DNA of 47,453 bases from positions 471 through 47,923 of the forward strand of contig WELA01004442.1 of the NCBI GenBank assembly GCA_009602735.1, in the 5' to 3' direction. The notes under the pieces are model-generated. The model searched no databases. It saw only the letters and a list, made by a program, of their open reading frames with translations, and was not told the origin of the DNA. This document shows positions 19,600 through 31,050 of the stretch, one piece after another (the first letter of the stretch is position 1; the number at the start of each line of letters is the position of its first letter). Both the position numbers and the translations under genes were made by a program. The DNA comes from Mesotaenium endlicherianum (Eukaryota > Streptophyta > Zygnematophyceae > Zygnematales > Mesotaeniaceae).

Positions 19600-20302
19600 T
19601 GTAAGGTCATAGGATTGTAGAGTGCATTTTTTTAGTCATTTTGATAAAAAAACTCGTCAAATCTGGTTAAGTATTGAGAAAGTTATGAAATTATGAAGCT
19701 TTATTGATTTTAAGATCGGTTGACGACTACCTTTAACTTGCGGTGAGCGCGACCGTCGTATTGATCAACAACGTCGAGCAATCTGGACCGTTAGAGTGAA
19801 TTCGAACCTTCACGTAATTTTGGCTGACGCGGAGTGCCGACCAGGTCAAATTAACTAGTTAATTTTGAATTAGCCTCGGGTGCCTAAGATAGAATGTTCC
19901 TGAAATGGCGATGCATATATGTGGACGTCAAATTGACCCGACACGTCAAATCAAGCTGATTTGGCATACTCTTAATTATTCAAAAGGGGACAACTTGACG
20001 AACACTTGAATATTTCATTGCTAAGCGGTCCTCCCTCCTAGGGACGAGCGTTCGCCGTAGGAAACTATAAATAGGCATAGTTTCTTCGTTACTAATTATC
20101 GATTTTCACTCATGTAAATTTCTACGGGATGACAAGGCCTTTCATCCTATTTTATTTGTGAGCACTTTCTTTGTACTTGCAATGTTTAACAATTTTGCAA
20201 AGCTTTCTTATTGATATGCTGCTGCACTCTCTCAAAATAATTGCAACTAGTTTGGTTCCTCGTGAGTGAGTACAATTCCACTAGGGCACAATGCCCCTTT
20301 CA
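19600..20302 (+). repeat. LTR of the inverted-pair family, plus orientation (about 703 bp)
   Basis: Inverted relative of 17426-18119. Begins around TGTAAGGTCATAGGATTG and ends GCCCCTTTCA. TATAAATA is at 20066-20073. A primer-binding-site-like sequence and a gag-like start codon follow, so this acts as a 5' LTR. Confidence 0.75.
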
Positions 20303-20304
20303 TT

Positions 20305-20320
20305 TGGTATTGGAGCTGGG
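20305..20320 (+). other. Primer-binding site (initiator tRNA-Met type)
   Basis: TGGTATTGGAGCTGGG lies two bases after the LTR end. The usual plant LTR-element site complementary to initiator tRNA-Met is TGGTATCAGAGC, two mismatches away. Confidence 0.65.
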
Positions 20321-20339
20321 CTAATTTGCATATTATATT

Positions 20340-20501
20340 ATGGAGTCGCAGTTGACAGCCGGAGGGGGCAAACATGTCGAGCACGTTGAGAGCGTGGAGC
20401 AGCAGGCAGCGCCAACAATGACCAGAGAGCAACAAGAGATGCAGGCGATGCTAAGGCACATGGCAACTGCAATTGGAGGAGAAGTCTACACCCAATTATA
20501 A
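20340..20501 (+). pseudogene. Gag N-terminal remnant
   Basis: ATG at 20340 follows the primer-binding site; the frame reads MESQLTAGGGKHVEHVESVE and TREQQEMQAMLRHMATAIGG before TAA at 20499-20501. The length and helical, Gln/Glu-rich character fit a gag N-terminus, but no family was recognised. Downstream frames are all broken, so the rest of the element is lost or heavily decayed. Confidence 0.45.
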
Positions 20502-21811
20502 CATATTATGCACGCGGAGGTGGAGAGAATGGTGCGAGTTGTTGTGGGGACGCCGCTTTGATGAGTTCGACACATGCACCTGCTATACCACCAATCCATG
20601 TTCAATTAATGGCGCAATCTTGGGGTGCAATAATAACAACTCCTTGCTACATAAGTTATGCAGCTGCCTACATTTCCATGCGCGACTTGCCAAGCCCAGC
20701 CATGTGAAGGGCCCAAACCCATTGCCTTTCTACTTATTGTGCTTATGGGATAAGCTACGTCTATTGTTTGGCAGTAGCTACTAGCTAGCTTCATGATATC
20801 CGCTACCACTTTGGCACCATGAAGACTGGAAAACTTGGACCCCCGCATCTCACATGCTTGGCAGTAGGTGGACTTCCATGCTTTAGAGCTCTAGGCCCAT
20901 GCTCGAATACACACGCTTCAGTAAACGGCCCCATCGGAGTTGGTTTCTGCATGCAACAACTTTTATATATGCGCAATGTGCATTTACCGTGTCATAAGTG
21001 GGACCTTGCGGCCTAGTCTGGGGCTCGTCGACACATTAGTAATAACCCTAGTGTTTTTTGAAATTTGCAAGCAGAGCTCACATTCATCCTCAACTTCATG
21101 CCAACCACACATGTGCCTTAGCAACACGTTCTCTTTAGTCTAGACTTGCGTGTTCCCTATTTCTTTCACATAGATTGCACATTTTTATCCATGTCCATGG
21201 CCACTAATTTGTGATGAATAGCAAGAGTGACTAGAAGCAACACTTCAAACAGGGCTGATTTTTTTTCCTTTTTACATAGTCCGCAATATTAAATGTATGC
21301 TCAAATTGCTGTCCCAATTTCAAGAAAAACACCACACAGAAATCAAACAAACGCTTCGCTTTGGCTTACGCGAAGGTAGCCTTAATCCTGAACTTATATG
21401 ATGAGCTGGCATCGCTTTCACATAAAGCACATGATTTCACCCTCATGTGCAATATTCACATTCTGAACAGTTAAGTTAAGCTAGGCGGCCTCTACATGAC
21501 AAGTGTCGACCCTAAAAACAACATGCAGCCAACTCTATTTCAAGACAACAAAAGTATCACCACCACTTTGTTGCTTCACACATCTCTCTCTCTCTCTCTC
21601 TCTCTCATGCTGCCCCTTGACTGTCTCCTAGGAACTCAACACTTAAGCTAGACACTCAGTCATCACAAAGTACAAATGAGTGCGGGATCAATGGATGCAC
21701 TCACCGGCCTTCCACAGCGCTAAAAAACTGGCGCTTCTCCTCAAAAGAACACATCCATTGTCTCACTCACACGCTTTTCCACGACTTACCCCCGGTCGAA
21801 AACATGCCCGC
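20502..21811. other. No gene seen; 3' flank of KAB1-like gene
   Basis: Decayed, non-coding. The left part may be remnant of the element at 19600. The right part would contain the 3' UTR of the minus-strand KAB1-like gene. A (TC)12 tract lies at 21583-21606. Confidence 0.5.
21583..21606. repeat. (TC)n microsatellite
   Basis: Twelve uninterrupted TC units. Confidence 0.9.
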
Positions 21812-24800
21812 TCATCGATAGTTGTCGGAGAGTTTTGGTTTGCTCTTCACGATGCTCTCTATCCTCTGCATGATTTCGGGAGTCAGCTTCTCCAGCGCAT
21901 CCAGGGCCTTCATGTTCTCTTCAATCTGCAACACGCATATCAAAACAAGCATTCGCCGTCCACACCACAACAGGTGTGAGGTCCCACAGCCATGCCTCTT
22001 GGAGTCCCCCGCTTGTCCCAATCGAGGTCTCAAAGTTCCACCCTTCGGGGAGGCAAGGGCAAGAGCCTTGGCTTTGGGTCTAACAATGACAATACCCTTG
22101 AGGTTAGCATTTCAAATTAGGCAGCAGGGCCAAGGCCCCCACAGGGTCTTCCCTGCTCCGCCCTCCCTTTTTCTCGGAATAAAGAACGAAATGCTACAAG
22201 TCATCAGCGATGAACCATGGAAGGCCGTAGTCAAGTAACACTCTTGAACAAGTAGGACTCTTTCTCTGAAGGCTACGAGGGCTTTGCCTTCCCACGGCGG
22301 TGCCTACACCTTTCTTTGTCTGCGAGCGAAGCACCCAGTGAGAAAAAAGGCGGGCTTGCAAGGCACGGCGACGTCCGAGAAACTAGCACAGCTGGCGAAA
22401 GGTCAAGAGCAGAAGGGGAAGCAAAGGCACTCGAGTTGCCCAGAGGAATGTCAAAGCCAAGACAATGTCAAAGTCGGCAGAGGAATTGGCGCGATCTATC
22501 TGACAACAGTGCCCTACCAATAATGCCCTATGCGTGTGTGATGTATGGCAATGCACATTATGGTCAACTCAGAGTTTCCTCAACACTGTAAGACTCAACT
22601 GCGTAACATAACTACATGTTGCCATTGGCCCAGCCTAAGGTCCCGAAGAGAGATGTATCATATCACATGGATCGCATGTTTCCATCAACTCTCAACATTG
22701 TACCGAAACACGGAAAACACATGGCTGGACCCCATACTGCGAGCATATCATTTTGATGTACACCCTTACGCCTTTATAATAGGGCATCAACTCAAACGGC
22801 AGCCCCGATAGCCCGAAAGAAAGGGGCTGCTCTTCGGAAACCACTCATTATCAAGGGGGGAAGAGAAAGTTCACGCAGCCTCGCAACTCAGATACCGCGA
22901 CGCAGTCACCGTGACGGTTAGGCGCAGCTGACAGTGAGGGCTCCCCAAAAGGCCCGCCTCCGGGCATATGGTGGAGGTCGAGCCAACTTTTGGCTGGGTG
23001 TAAGTGGGAAGAGGGTTCCAGTTAGGGTGAGACTTGAACATCGAAAACCACTGCGGGAGAAACTGGTCATGTGATGTTCACAAAACCCCACATTTGCCCT
23101 ATGTGGGCCCTCCCTATAAGAAATCTACTGTGGGGGGGGGAGAAGACAATAATGCTTCCCCCTTGCTTCCCCCTAACTGGCAATGGCCGCTAGGTGGAGG
23201 CAATGGCCGCTAGGTGGAGTCGGTGACTTCAAAGAATCAAAGGCGTAAGGTCACAAGTGAGTGCTTCCAGGTTCATGAGGGTACCTAGTTCAAGGTAAGG
23301 AATTTGAGGTCTGGAACTTGAAAATTGGGGTTTGTTATTCGGGTTCCCGGGTCACGCTGATGTGCACATGAATTTATCAAAATAATTTTAAAGGTTTAGG
23401 TTTTGTAAATACGGGTCCTGGAAAGGTTTTCAAAGTGTCTGAGGCGGACGCACCTGGGCCTCCTTGGTGGCGCCGGTGATAACGGACGACACGTGGGGGT
23501 TCTTGGCGCACCACGCGAGCGCCAGCTGGGCCATAGACACGCCCAGCTCCTCCGCGATCGGCTTCAGCGCCTGCACCTTGTCCAGAACCTCGTCTGCCAA
23601 CTTCCTCGTCGCCATGTGCTGCGCACGGGAAAAGCACGCACACACGCACATACACACACGCAAGCACGCGCACAAACGCATTACACAAGCACACATGAGC
23701 GGGGGCCAAGTGACTGTGTTCATTGTGGGAGACTTTTAAAGATAGCAGTAGGAAAGTGGGATAAATGAAACTGAAACATGTTCTCCTACAAAAGAATATT
23801 AGCCACTGACGCACGCACGCACACAGGCACACACAGAAACGTACTTAGAAAAGCGTGTCTATGGACGAGAGTGCAGTTGTACGTGTGGGCATGTGGGCGC
23901 ACAAGTCCGTGACAACCTCAAAGTACCTCCGAGCAAGAGACATTCCTGCTTGCCATCACTGGCACCGGTAAGTGGTACCTTGAAGCAGCCACCTCGGCAC
24001 ATAGCCCCTAAAGCACCTTCAAGCACAAGACTTTCTCGCTCGCACACAGAGGCACAAAGCGCGTGGCATGCCCTCTTAGCTGGGACCTCTTCGCATGTAG
24101 CCCCAACGCGGCGCCAAGCAAGACTATTCTCTCACCCGCAGACATCCAAGCAGGGCTCACTTGCTCGCAGCTCGAGGCACAAGGCGTGTTCATAGTACTC
24201 TGCTGCTGGCACTCTGAAGTCGGTTCGGCTCTGAGGCTCGGCATGTAGCGCCTCAAACAACTACCTCGTGCAAGACGCTCACGCTCACAATCACGCTCAC
24301 GCTTGCGAGCAGAGGCACACAAGAAAGGTGAGCAGGCGGTACCTTGTAGCTGGCGAGCGCGAGGCGGCTGTCGGGCGGGATGCTGTCCTTGCTGTACTTG
24401 CCCGACAGCACGCCCGACGCCAGCGGGGACCACGTGGTGAGGCCCAGCCCGTAGCTCTTGTACAGCGACACGTACTCCGCCTCAACCTGGTGCCCCGCCG
24501 TGCCGCCACCATACGCCAGGAATGGCAACAAGGGTCAGCTGCCTGTTTGTCTCATTCTCTACTCGTCTCTCCTTCCCTCTCTCACCCCCCCTTTCCTCTT
24601 TCTCCCTCCATCTACATGCGTGTCCCGTCCCACGCTCTTCCTTTAAAAGTTGAGAGGTGAGAGCCGGGAAGGGCCTGTTGCAAGGAGGGGTGGGTGGGGG
24701 AGGAAAGAGAGACGCGAGGAGGGAGGGCTATAGCCTCAACAGACCTAGGCTGCTTACTGTCACAGAATGGCCTCAGATTCTTTGGTCAACACGGCAGTGG

Positions 24801-27800
24801 GTGCACGGCACTCTCTCTTTTGCCCTCGCCTCCCCGGCCACTACCACTGGGTGAAATAGGGAGGGGGACCCCAAGATTCAAGAAGGAGGAGCGAGGAGCA
24901 TCGTTGGGAGAGGGGAGTTTGGAGAACAAAAAACCCGTCACGTTTCAGTTTTGACAGCTGTTTGCCAAGCAAGGCCCCCCCCACCCCCCCCCCCCTCCCT
25001 CTCCACCTGGGAGGAGAGGCTGGAGGTCTGACGCTTGCAATGCCCCCCCCTGGGACTTCTACCTTTGTGCGTGATGTGACAGGTCCTCCACATGTTGACT
25101 CTACAGCGTGCCACACGACGCTGTTTTTTCAGCGAGCGCACGCGCATCGCAGACACGCAGAGCACAACGAGCCCGTGCCCCACCTGTGAATCAATGCATC
25201 ACCTGTCAATTTCTTTCGTTCCGCCTCTTCCCATGACCGGTCCAGCCCCCATTCCAGCCTGGATACAATGCGCTCCGGATTGGACAGGCCAGAGAGACTA
25301 GGGGGACGCGAGTTCTCTGTCCGGACATGTACAGCTAGCCCCTTCAGTTTGCGAAAGAAGGGGGAGAGAGAAGGAGAGCGACACGGCCCGAGTTGATCTG
25401 GAGCAAGAGCTTGGAGAGACACCAGGGGGCCCGGGTCGCGCCTCCGCTCACCTTCTCCCTGGCCAGCAGGTTGTACTCCGGCTGCTCGACAGCTGGGCCG
25501 ACGAGGTTGAGCCGCTTGGCGACCTCCCAGGCCTCGATTATCTGGGCAGAGCTCCACTCACTCGTGCCCCAGTAGAACGCCCACCCCTGCTCCGCCCCCG
25601 CCAGACACGACGAACACGCGTGCTTTGGCAATTTATTGATGCACGTGACCATGCCTTTGGTATTCGCGCGCACAGCTACCCAAGCAAGCGGTTGATGAAG
25701 TGGTCCAAGGCACCCCCGCCACGCGTCCATGCAAGTGCAACCACCCACGCACGCACGCACGCACACAGGCACGCACGCACGCACAGCCACTCGCGCTCGA
25801 CCCGAGCACGCGCGCACGCACGCTCGATTGTGCGCGCACCTGGTCAATGACGTGGTTCATTGCGCGCACGGTCTCCTCCACGGGCGTGCTGGGGTCGGGG
25901 CGGTGGCAGTAGAGCACGTCCACGTAGTCCATGGACAGCCGCTTGAGCGACGCGCGCGTGCCCTCCACGATGTGCTTGCGCGACAGCCCCTTGTCGTTCG
26001 GGCCCTGCTCCCACGCCGGGCCGTGCCATAACAGAGAGGCGGAGGGGGAGAGAGAAGAGGCAGGGAGAGGAGAGGGAGAAAAGGTGCGGGGAGGGGGAGG
26101 GGGAGGGGGAGGGAAAGAGAGACGGAGTGGGAAGGAGAGAGGAGGGGAGATTTAAGAGAGAAGTGGTCGGTGGGATAGAGGACAGAGGAACACACAACTG
26201 GTGGTAATGATGCCAGTAGAAAGCATGGCCTGGCGTAGATGAGAGGGTGCCGGAGGGAGGGAGGGCGATCAGCCACCAACCAGGGACTAAGTCTAGAAAC
26301 TGTAAAACACAATAGCGTGATACTCTGCACACCAGTATAAATGTATTTATACAGGTGTGAACAGATGTCAGACAGGTGTCTGAACGGATGTTGCCTGTGC
26401 TCCTGAAGTCCAAAGACAAGCCGAGTATGCAAAATTCTGGGGGGCGCGCAGCACTTCCATCCCGACAGCAGCACGTCTAGATAAACACACACGCACACGC
26501 ACGCGATACACACAATACGCACACAATACACACACACACAAAAAACAGAAAACACAAACACACACATGACGAATAACTTTACATGCACACACGCACAGGC
26601 AAACACGCTTGCTTCCAGGGCGCCCGTGCCAGTAACAGCCACGCACGCAGTCGCCCCGTCACACATCCAGCCGCCAGCAGTGGCCACCAGTCGGCCCAAC
26701 CTCCCCCCCACCGGCCCCCCCGCGCAGGGCTGCAGGAAGAGGACAAACCTGGCCGCCCCAGAAGATCTTGGTGGAGATGACAAGGTCGGAGCGCTTCCAG
26801 CCGAGCTCGCGGATGGCCTGCCCCATGATCTCCTCCGCCTTGCCGCCCGCGTAGACCTCGGCGTTGTCGAAGAAGTTGACGCCGGCGTCAAAGCACTTCT
26901 TCAGCAGCCGCTTCGCCTGCTCCACGTCCACCTGCTCCCGACACGCCCTCCCCCGACAGCGGCACCCACGCGACAACGAACAACAATGATGTTGAGTAGC
27001 AACGCAGACGACGATGACGGCAGTGGTAGCCGATGGTGGCGGGCGGCGGCACCACAGTCCATCGTGGCCGTTGATGGCACTATTGGATTTTGTGCATGAC
27101 ATATATGTAAATGCGTGTTCATGCGTGTGTTGTGCTGGATGGAGAAGATGGCAAGCAATGAGTCAGGTAAGGGAACACGCGCGTCTGACCCGCTCCACTC
27201 GCCCGATCTGCTCTGTCCCCCCCGACCCACCCCGCCTGCCCAACCCACCCAGCCCACCAGCACACCCTTTGCCCTCCTCTACCCTCTCGTCCCCTTCATC
27301 CATGGATAGGCTGCCCTTGCAATTCTCACCCTGGCATTGCTGCAAAAATTTAGACCCTTCCAGACACTTGTATTCTATTGCAAGCAATCATTAGAAGGGC
27401 TGGTGATTTTTGTTCCCGTCGAGAAGACCAGCTTTGGCTGACATTGCGCTTGTTTCTACATGCCAGGGTGAGCAAGGCCAAGGACAGATACATATATATA
27501 TATATATATATGAATAAATCTATGTACACGTATACACATACAGATTTATATACGTATATATATATCTATGAACATAAATGCGAAATGTCACTTTTCTTAT
27601 GGTAGAACCTACATAGAATGATATGCACACGATTGTAGGTACATGTATGTATATCAATAATCACACATATACATATAAAAACACATGAAGATTTACATAC
27701 ATATATGCATGTATGTGCATGTACATGTGTGTATATCTTGCTTCTCTCCATTACATCCTACCTTTCACAACCTGAGCTGTATTCATCAATAATCGGCTCC

Positions 27801-28900
27801 TACTTCACACCTCCATTCACAATATACCAAAAGCAGGAAAAAGAACTCGATCTGCAAAATACACATCCACCCAAAGCTTCAATGACAGTAGGCTGCAAAT
27901 TCCCCATCCCCCCTCAACTCCTCCTCCTGTCTTCGTCAATCCACACAAGCAAAATTCTTGAACCCACTTTTGTTCCGATAGGCCCACAGGTGACCCATGC
28001 CACTAATCTCTTTCATGCAGTGTAGATGCAGCTCCTTCTCAAAATGGGCATCTCTGCCCCTTAAATAAAGTGAACATAAGCTCATGCTCATAATCATTTA
28101 TCATATACATTGATTCACATATGTGACTACATAATCTCTCATCCTGAGCTGGACACACGCCTGTCCCGGTTGGGTTTGACCCCGGGCAGGGGACACAGGC
28201 CTGCTCCTGTTGACTTTGACCCTGAGCTGGCCACATGGCTGCCCTGGTTGCTAGGCCACCTTGGCAACAAACGGCTTCATAATGGAAGGCCAGAAAGAAT
28301 AAAAACGTTATTGCAATTCTACTATTTAGACTGAGAAAATAAAGTTCCCCCTCTTACCACCTCCATCTCCCCTCCCCCCAAAATCAATGTCATGAAGCAA
28401 GAAAGTCAAGGAAGGCACGCAGAGCAGAAACTTGTGCTTCAAGGGCGAGGTCAAAGTGAACATCACGATGGGCCATCTGACCATCTTTGTGCGTGGAGAA
28501 TAAGGAAGCTCATTCACGTATTAGCTGACCCGGCTTTCCCAGTGCGTAGCCAAGTAGCCCCAACAAGCAGACTGCTCGTTATGCAGTCCCTTGCAATTAC
28601 GAATAAAAAGCCCAATAAAACAGGCACCTCATTGTCCGATTGCAAGAAACAGCCCCAATAACGGACTTCTCAAAACCCACTCTTCATAAAGTATTAATGC
28701 TGAGTACCTGGCCTTCATCAGCTGTAACAAGCACATCTAGCTGATCATCAGCAATCTACTCACTCAAGTTCTATTTTTGCCCCTGGCCTTGGTCAGATCA
28801 ACAGGCGCCTAGTACTTACTTGGTTTCCGAAGCTGACCCAAGCGCCATACGAGAAGACGGAAACTTTAAGCCCCGTGTTGCCCAAAAAGCGGTACTCCAT
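21812..28900 (-). CDS. KAB1: KAB1-like potassium-channel beta subunit / aldo-keto reductase, complete, 7 exons
   Basis: Exons, high to low: 28900-28820, 26931-26749, 26004-25840, 25586-25452, 24486-24343, 23618-23454, 21925-21812. All introns are GT-AG and phase 0; the joined CDS is 987 nt, 328 codons plus TGA, the usual length of plant KAB proteins. Exon 1 starts ATG with [14 protein letters not shown] and ends FGNQ. The AKR active-site tetrad is present: Asp49 and Tyr54 (FDNAEVYA), Lys82 (STKIFWGG), His122 (YCHRPDPST). Other signatures are [53 protein letters not shown] and the end [10 protein letters not shown]. No signal peptide or membrane helix. The family binds NADPH in a TIM barrel and associates with Shaker-type channel alpha subunits. 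It is the only clearly intact host gene here, flanked by transposons. Introns hold microsatellites but no genes. Confidence 0.96.
23180..23219. repeat. Perfect tandem duplication, 2 x 20 bp
   Basis: GCAATGGCCGCTAGGTGGAG occurs twice head to tail in intron 6 of the KAB1-like gene. Confidence 0.95.
23630..23690. repeat. (CA)n-rich tract
   Basis: Interrupted CACA/CACG run at the start of intron 5 (directly upstream of exon 6 on the minus strand). It reads as GT-rich on the transcribed strand next to the acceptor. Confidence 0.7.
25744..25830. repeat. (ACGC)n-rich tract
   Basis: Interrupted CGCACGCACGCA run in intron 3 of the KAB1-like gene. Confidence 0.75.
26036..26152. repeat. Purine-rich (GGGAGA)n tract
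   Basis: About 115 bp with almost only G and A on the plus strand, in intron 2. On the transcribed strand it is a long polypyrimidine run. Confidence 0.8.
26485..26600. repeat. (CA)n-rich tract
   Basis: Interrupted ACACAC/ACGCAC run in intron 2. Confidence 0.75.
27490..27511. repeat. (AT)n microsatellite
   Basis: Uninterrupted AT run in intron 1, with further ATATAC-rich sequence to about 27740. Confidence 0.85.
28143..28251. repeat. Tandem repeat, about 38-40 bp unit, 2.8 copies
   Basis: Units begin at 28143, 28181 and 28221, each with a CCTGAGCTGG or CCCGGGCAGG head and the first two with a GTTGRSTTTGAC tail. Located in intron 1. Confidence 0.75.
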
Positions 28901-31050
28901 AGGGGCAACCATTGTTTGAAGCCTTCTCCAGCTCAGCAAGGTGCTTCCGAAGAAGGTAAAATTGCGCAAGAGTTTGAAGAAGAGACTCTGCGTAGAATCT
29001 TGCGAGATAAGGAGTACAAAGAATCACTAAAGGTATAAGCGCAACACACGAAGCTTAACAAATAGAGAGGCAAGAGAGCGTGTGTGTGTGCGCGAGTCTG
29101 CCAGATACTGGCGTACCCCGATCACACCTCACTACCAACATCTGCCTCACGCAAGCCATTACAGAGTTGCTTGACAACATGGCATTACACATGGCCCCAG
29201 TTAAGGCAACAGTGTCCTGATGATTCTTGCTGAAAAGTTCCTGGCCAACTGTGACCACCTGGTGGCCCACCGCTCGTGTCTCGAACCGACGACTCGCATT
29301 ACACGTTAAAGTGAGTTGAGAGAAGTCATTGGCATGGGACTTAGTCAAAGGTAGTCAAAGGATACTTGCTCAAGCAAGCAGGTTGAAGCAGGGTTACAGC
29401 AGGTTCACCAAGGTTCACAGTCACCAACTGTTACCACAACCAACCACAACCAGTTACCAGCCGTGACCAGCCGTGACTAGCCGTCATGCTAGCCGTTGGC
29501 GTAAGACTACTCAAAACAGGTCAAGAGCTACTCAAACTGATTCAAACCTCATTGAAAATGGTTGACGCGTCAAATTCCGCCGCCTTCAGCGTCCAATGCT
29601 GGTCCATCTATCGACCTTTTAATCTTAGTCCATCTATTATGTCCAACTCCATAACTATCTTAAAGGGAAATAGCTGTCGCGACTACTATTCATTCGACGG
29701 TACCGCACGCGTAACGCAAGTTACGACCACCCAGGTACGGCAGTCCACGCTGACCACAGGTCCAGTAGTTGACCACTGACAGGTCAGACTTGGCACAGGA
29801 TACGTGCAGATTGATAAAGTGATCTCGACCCCAGGGGTGAAGAAGGGATTAACGGCCCCGTCAGCTGGATAGCTGACCAAGCCGAGGTCGCAAGAACAGC
29901 TGAACAACTGAACAACTGAACAGCTCGGTTGAGAAGCTGGCATGATCAAGTGACCATGTGAAGACGCCCAGTCAGCCGTAAAGCTGACTCTGTTGCAGAC
30001 ATGTAAGCGTCACAAGGAGCCCAAGCGCTGACTGGACGGCGCTCTCAGTCGCTGGACTCGGGCCGAGGCTGACACGGCTTAAGCAACCAGCCCAAGGGCA
30101 TGGGTTGCCAACGTCACGCACTTCTGCATGCTAATTGGCGAGCTAAGACAGTCGAGCGGTAAGCTCGAGGCTGCATGCATGGTTGAGTGGAAGGACACGC
30201 AGACTGGAAACTCTCGAAGGAGAAAATCTTGCATGCAGGTTACCTGGATGAGGCACGAGGGTTGCACACATCCGCCTCATTCTTGCCACCCACATTTGCC
30301 AGTGAAGCAGAAGGAGCGCAAGAGAGAGAGAGAGAAGGGCGCCAAGAAGAAGGAGTTTCCATGGCCATAGATTAGCCTAGGAGGCACGCTCCAGCCGACG
30401 CTTGAGGATAGTCCTCTTTATGTATCATTGAAAAGTTAGGAGTAAGGAGTTCCCAAAGGGGAATCTTTGATAGCCAGAAGCGAGAGCTTACAAAATAGAA
30501 TTCGCTAGGAGTTCTAGCACAGGAATCAGATCAAACACCACAGATGTGCAAGAACACACAAAATGGTGAGTGCTGTGTTAGTTTCTAAGTTCTCAGAAGT
30601 CTCATTTGTCAAATTGCTGATAGCATGAGTAGTATTAACAAGTAAAGCTCTCAGTGAATAACTGAGTGAGCCCAGCCAAGCAGTGAGAACTGCTAAGGCG
30701 CGGTATTGAGCGAAGAGCTCAAACCAGGCCAGCCTAGATGCTTAGTTTCAAAGTTTTGTAAGCTGTAACTTTGTGAAAGAAGCGAAAGCCTTGGAAGGCG
30801 ATTTTCTTTGAATCTGGCATTGCCTGTAAAACTGCTTAGACGTGTTTTATGCAAACTACAAATTTGCTCCCTCTGTAAACCCTCAACTTGGGTGAAAGCC
30901 TGTTTGGAAGTAAGACGCTTCTGTCCTACTTCTGAGAACTTCAGTTGATTGGTTCAGGTGAATAAGAATTCCCAAACGAATTGGGGATTGAGGCATGTGA
31001 AGGCTGCCGGTGTTCATCCCGGAAGGGGGCCCGGAGAAATTCGATTGTAT
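28901..31050. other. KAB1-like promoter region and presumed 5' leader/LTR of element D
   Basis: The first few hundred bases would hold the minus-strand KAB1-like 5' UTR and promoter; I see no convincing TATA box. From about 29360 to 31050 there is no coding capacity. The 30440-31050 part directly precedes the gag start of element D and is likely its leader. No copy of the 3' LTR of D (40194 onward) was found here, so the 5' LTR is unidentified, replaced or very diverged. Short degenerate repeats (CCAGCCGTGACTAGCCG-type) lie at 29395-29495. Confidence 0.4.

Noticed and set aside
22810-23150. Possible SINE-like block in intron 6 (GAGACTTGAACATCG and nearby)
   Set aside because: No poly-A tail, promoter boxes or target duplication could be seen.
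28931-29038. Plus-strand frame [18 protein letters not shown] followed by a GTATAA donor-like site, divergent from the KAB1-like start
   Set aside because: It looks protein-like but overlaps the presumed KAB1-like 5' UTR, its first part is antisense to exon 1, and no acceptor or further exon was found.
29250-29340. TTCGAGAC-type tRNA T-loop resemblance on the minus strand
   Set aside because: No pairing T stem, D arm or acceptor stem could be formed.
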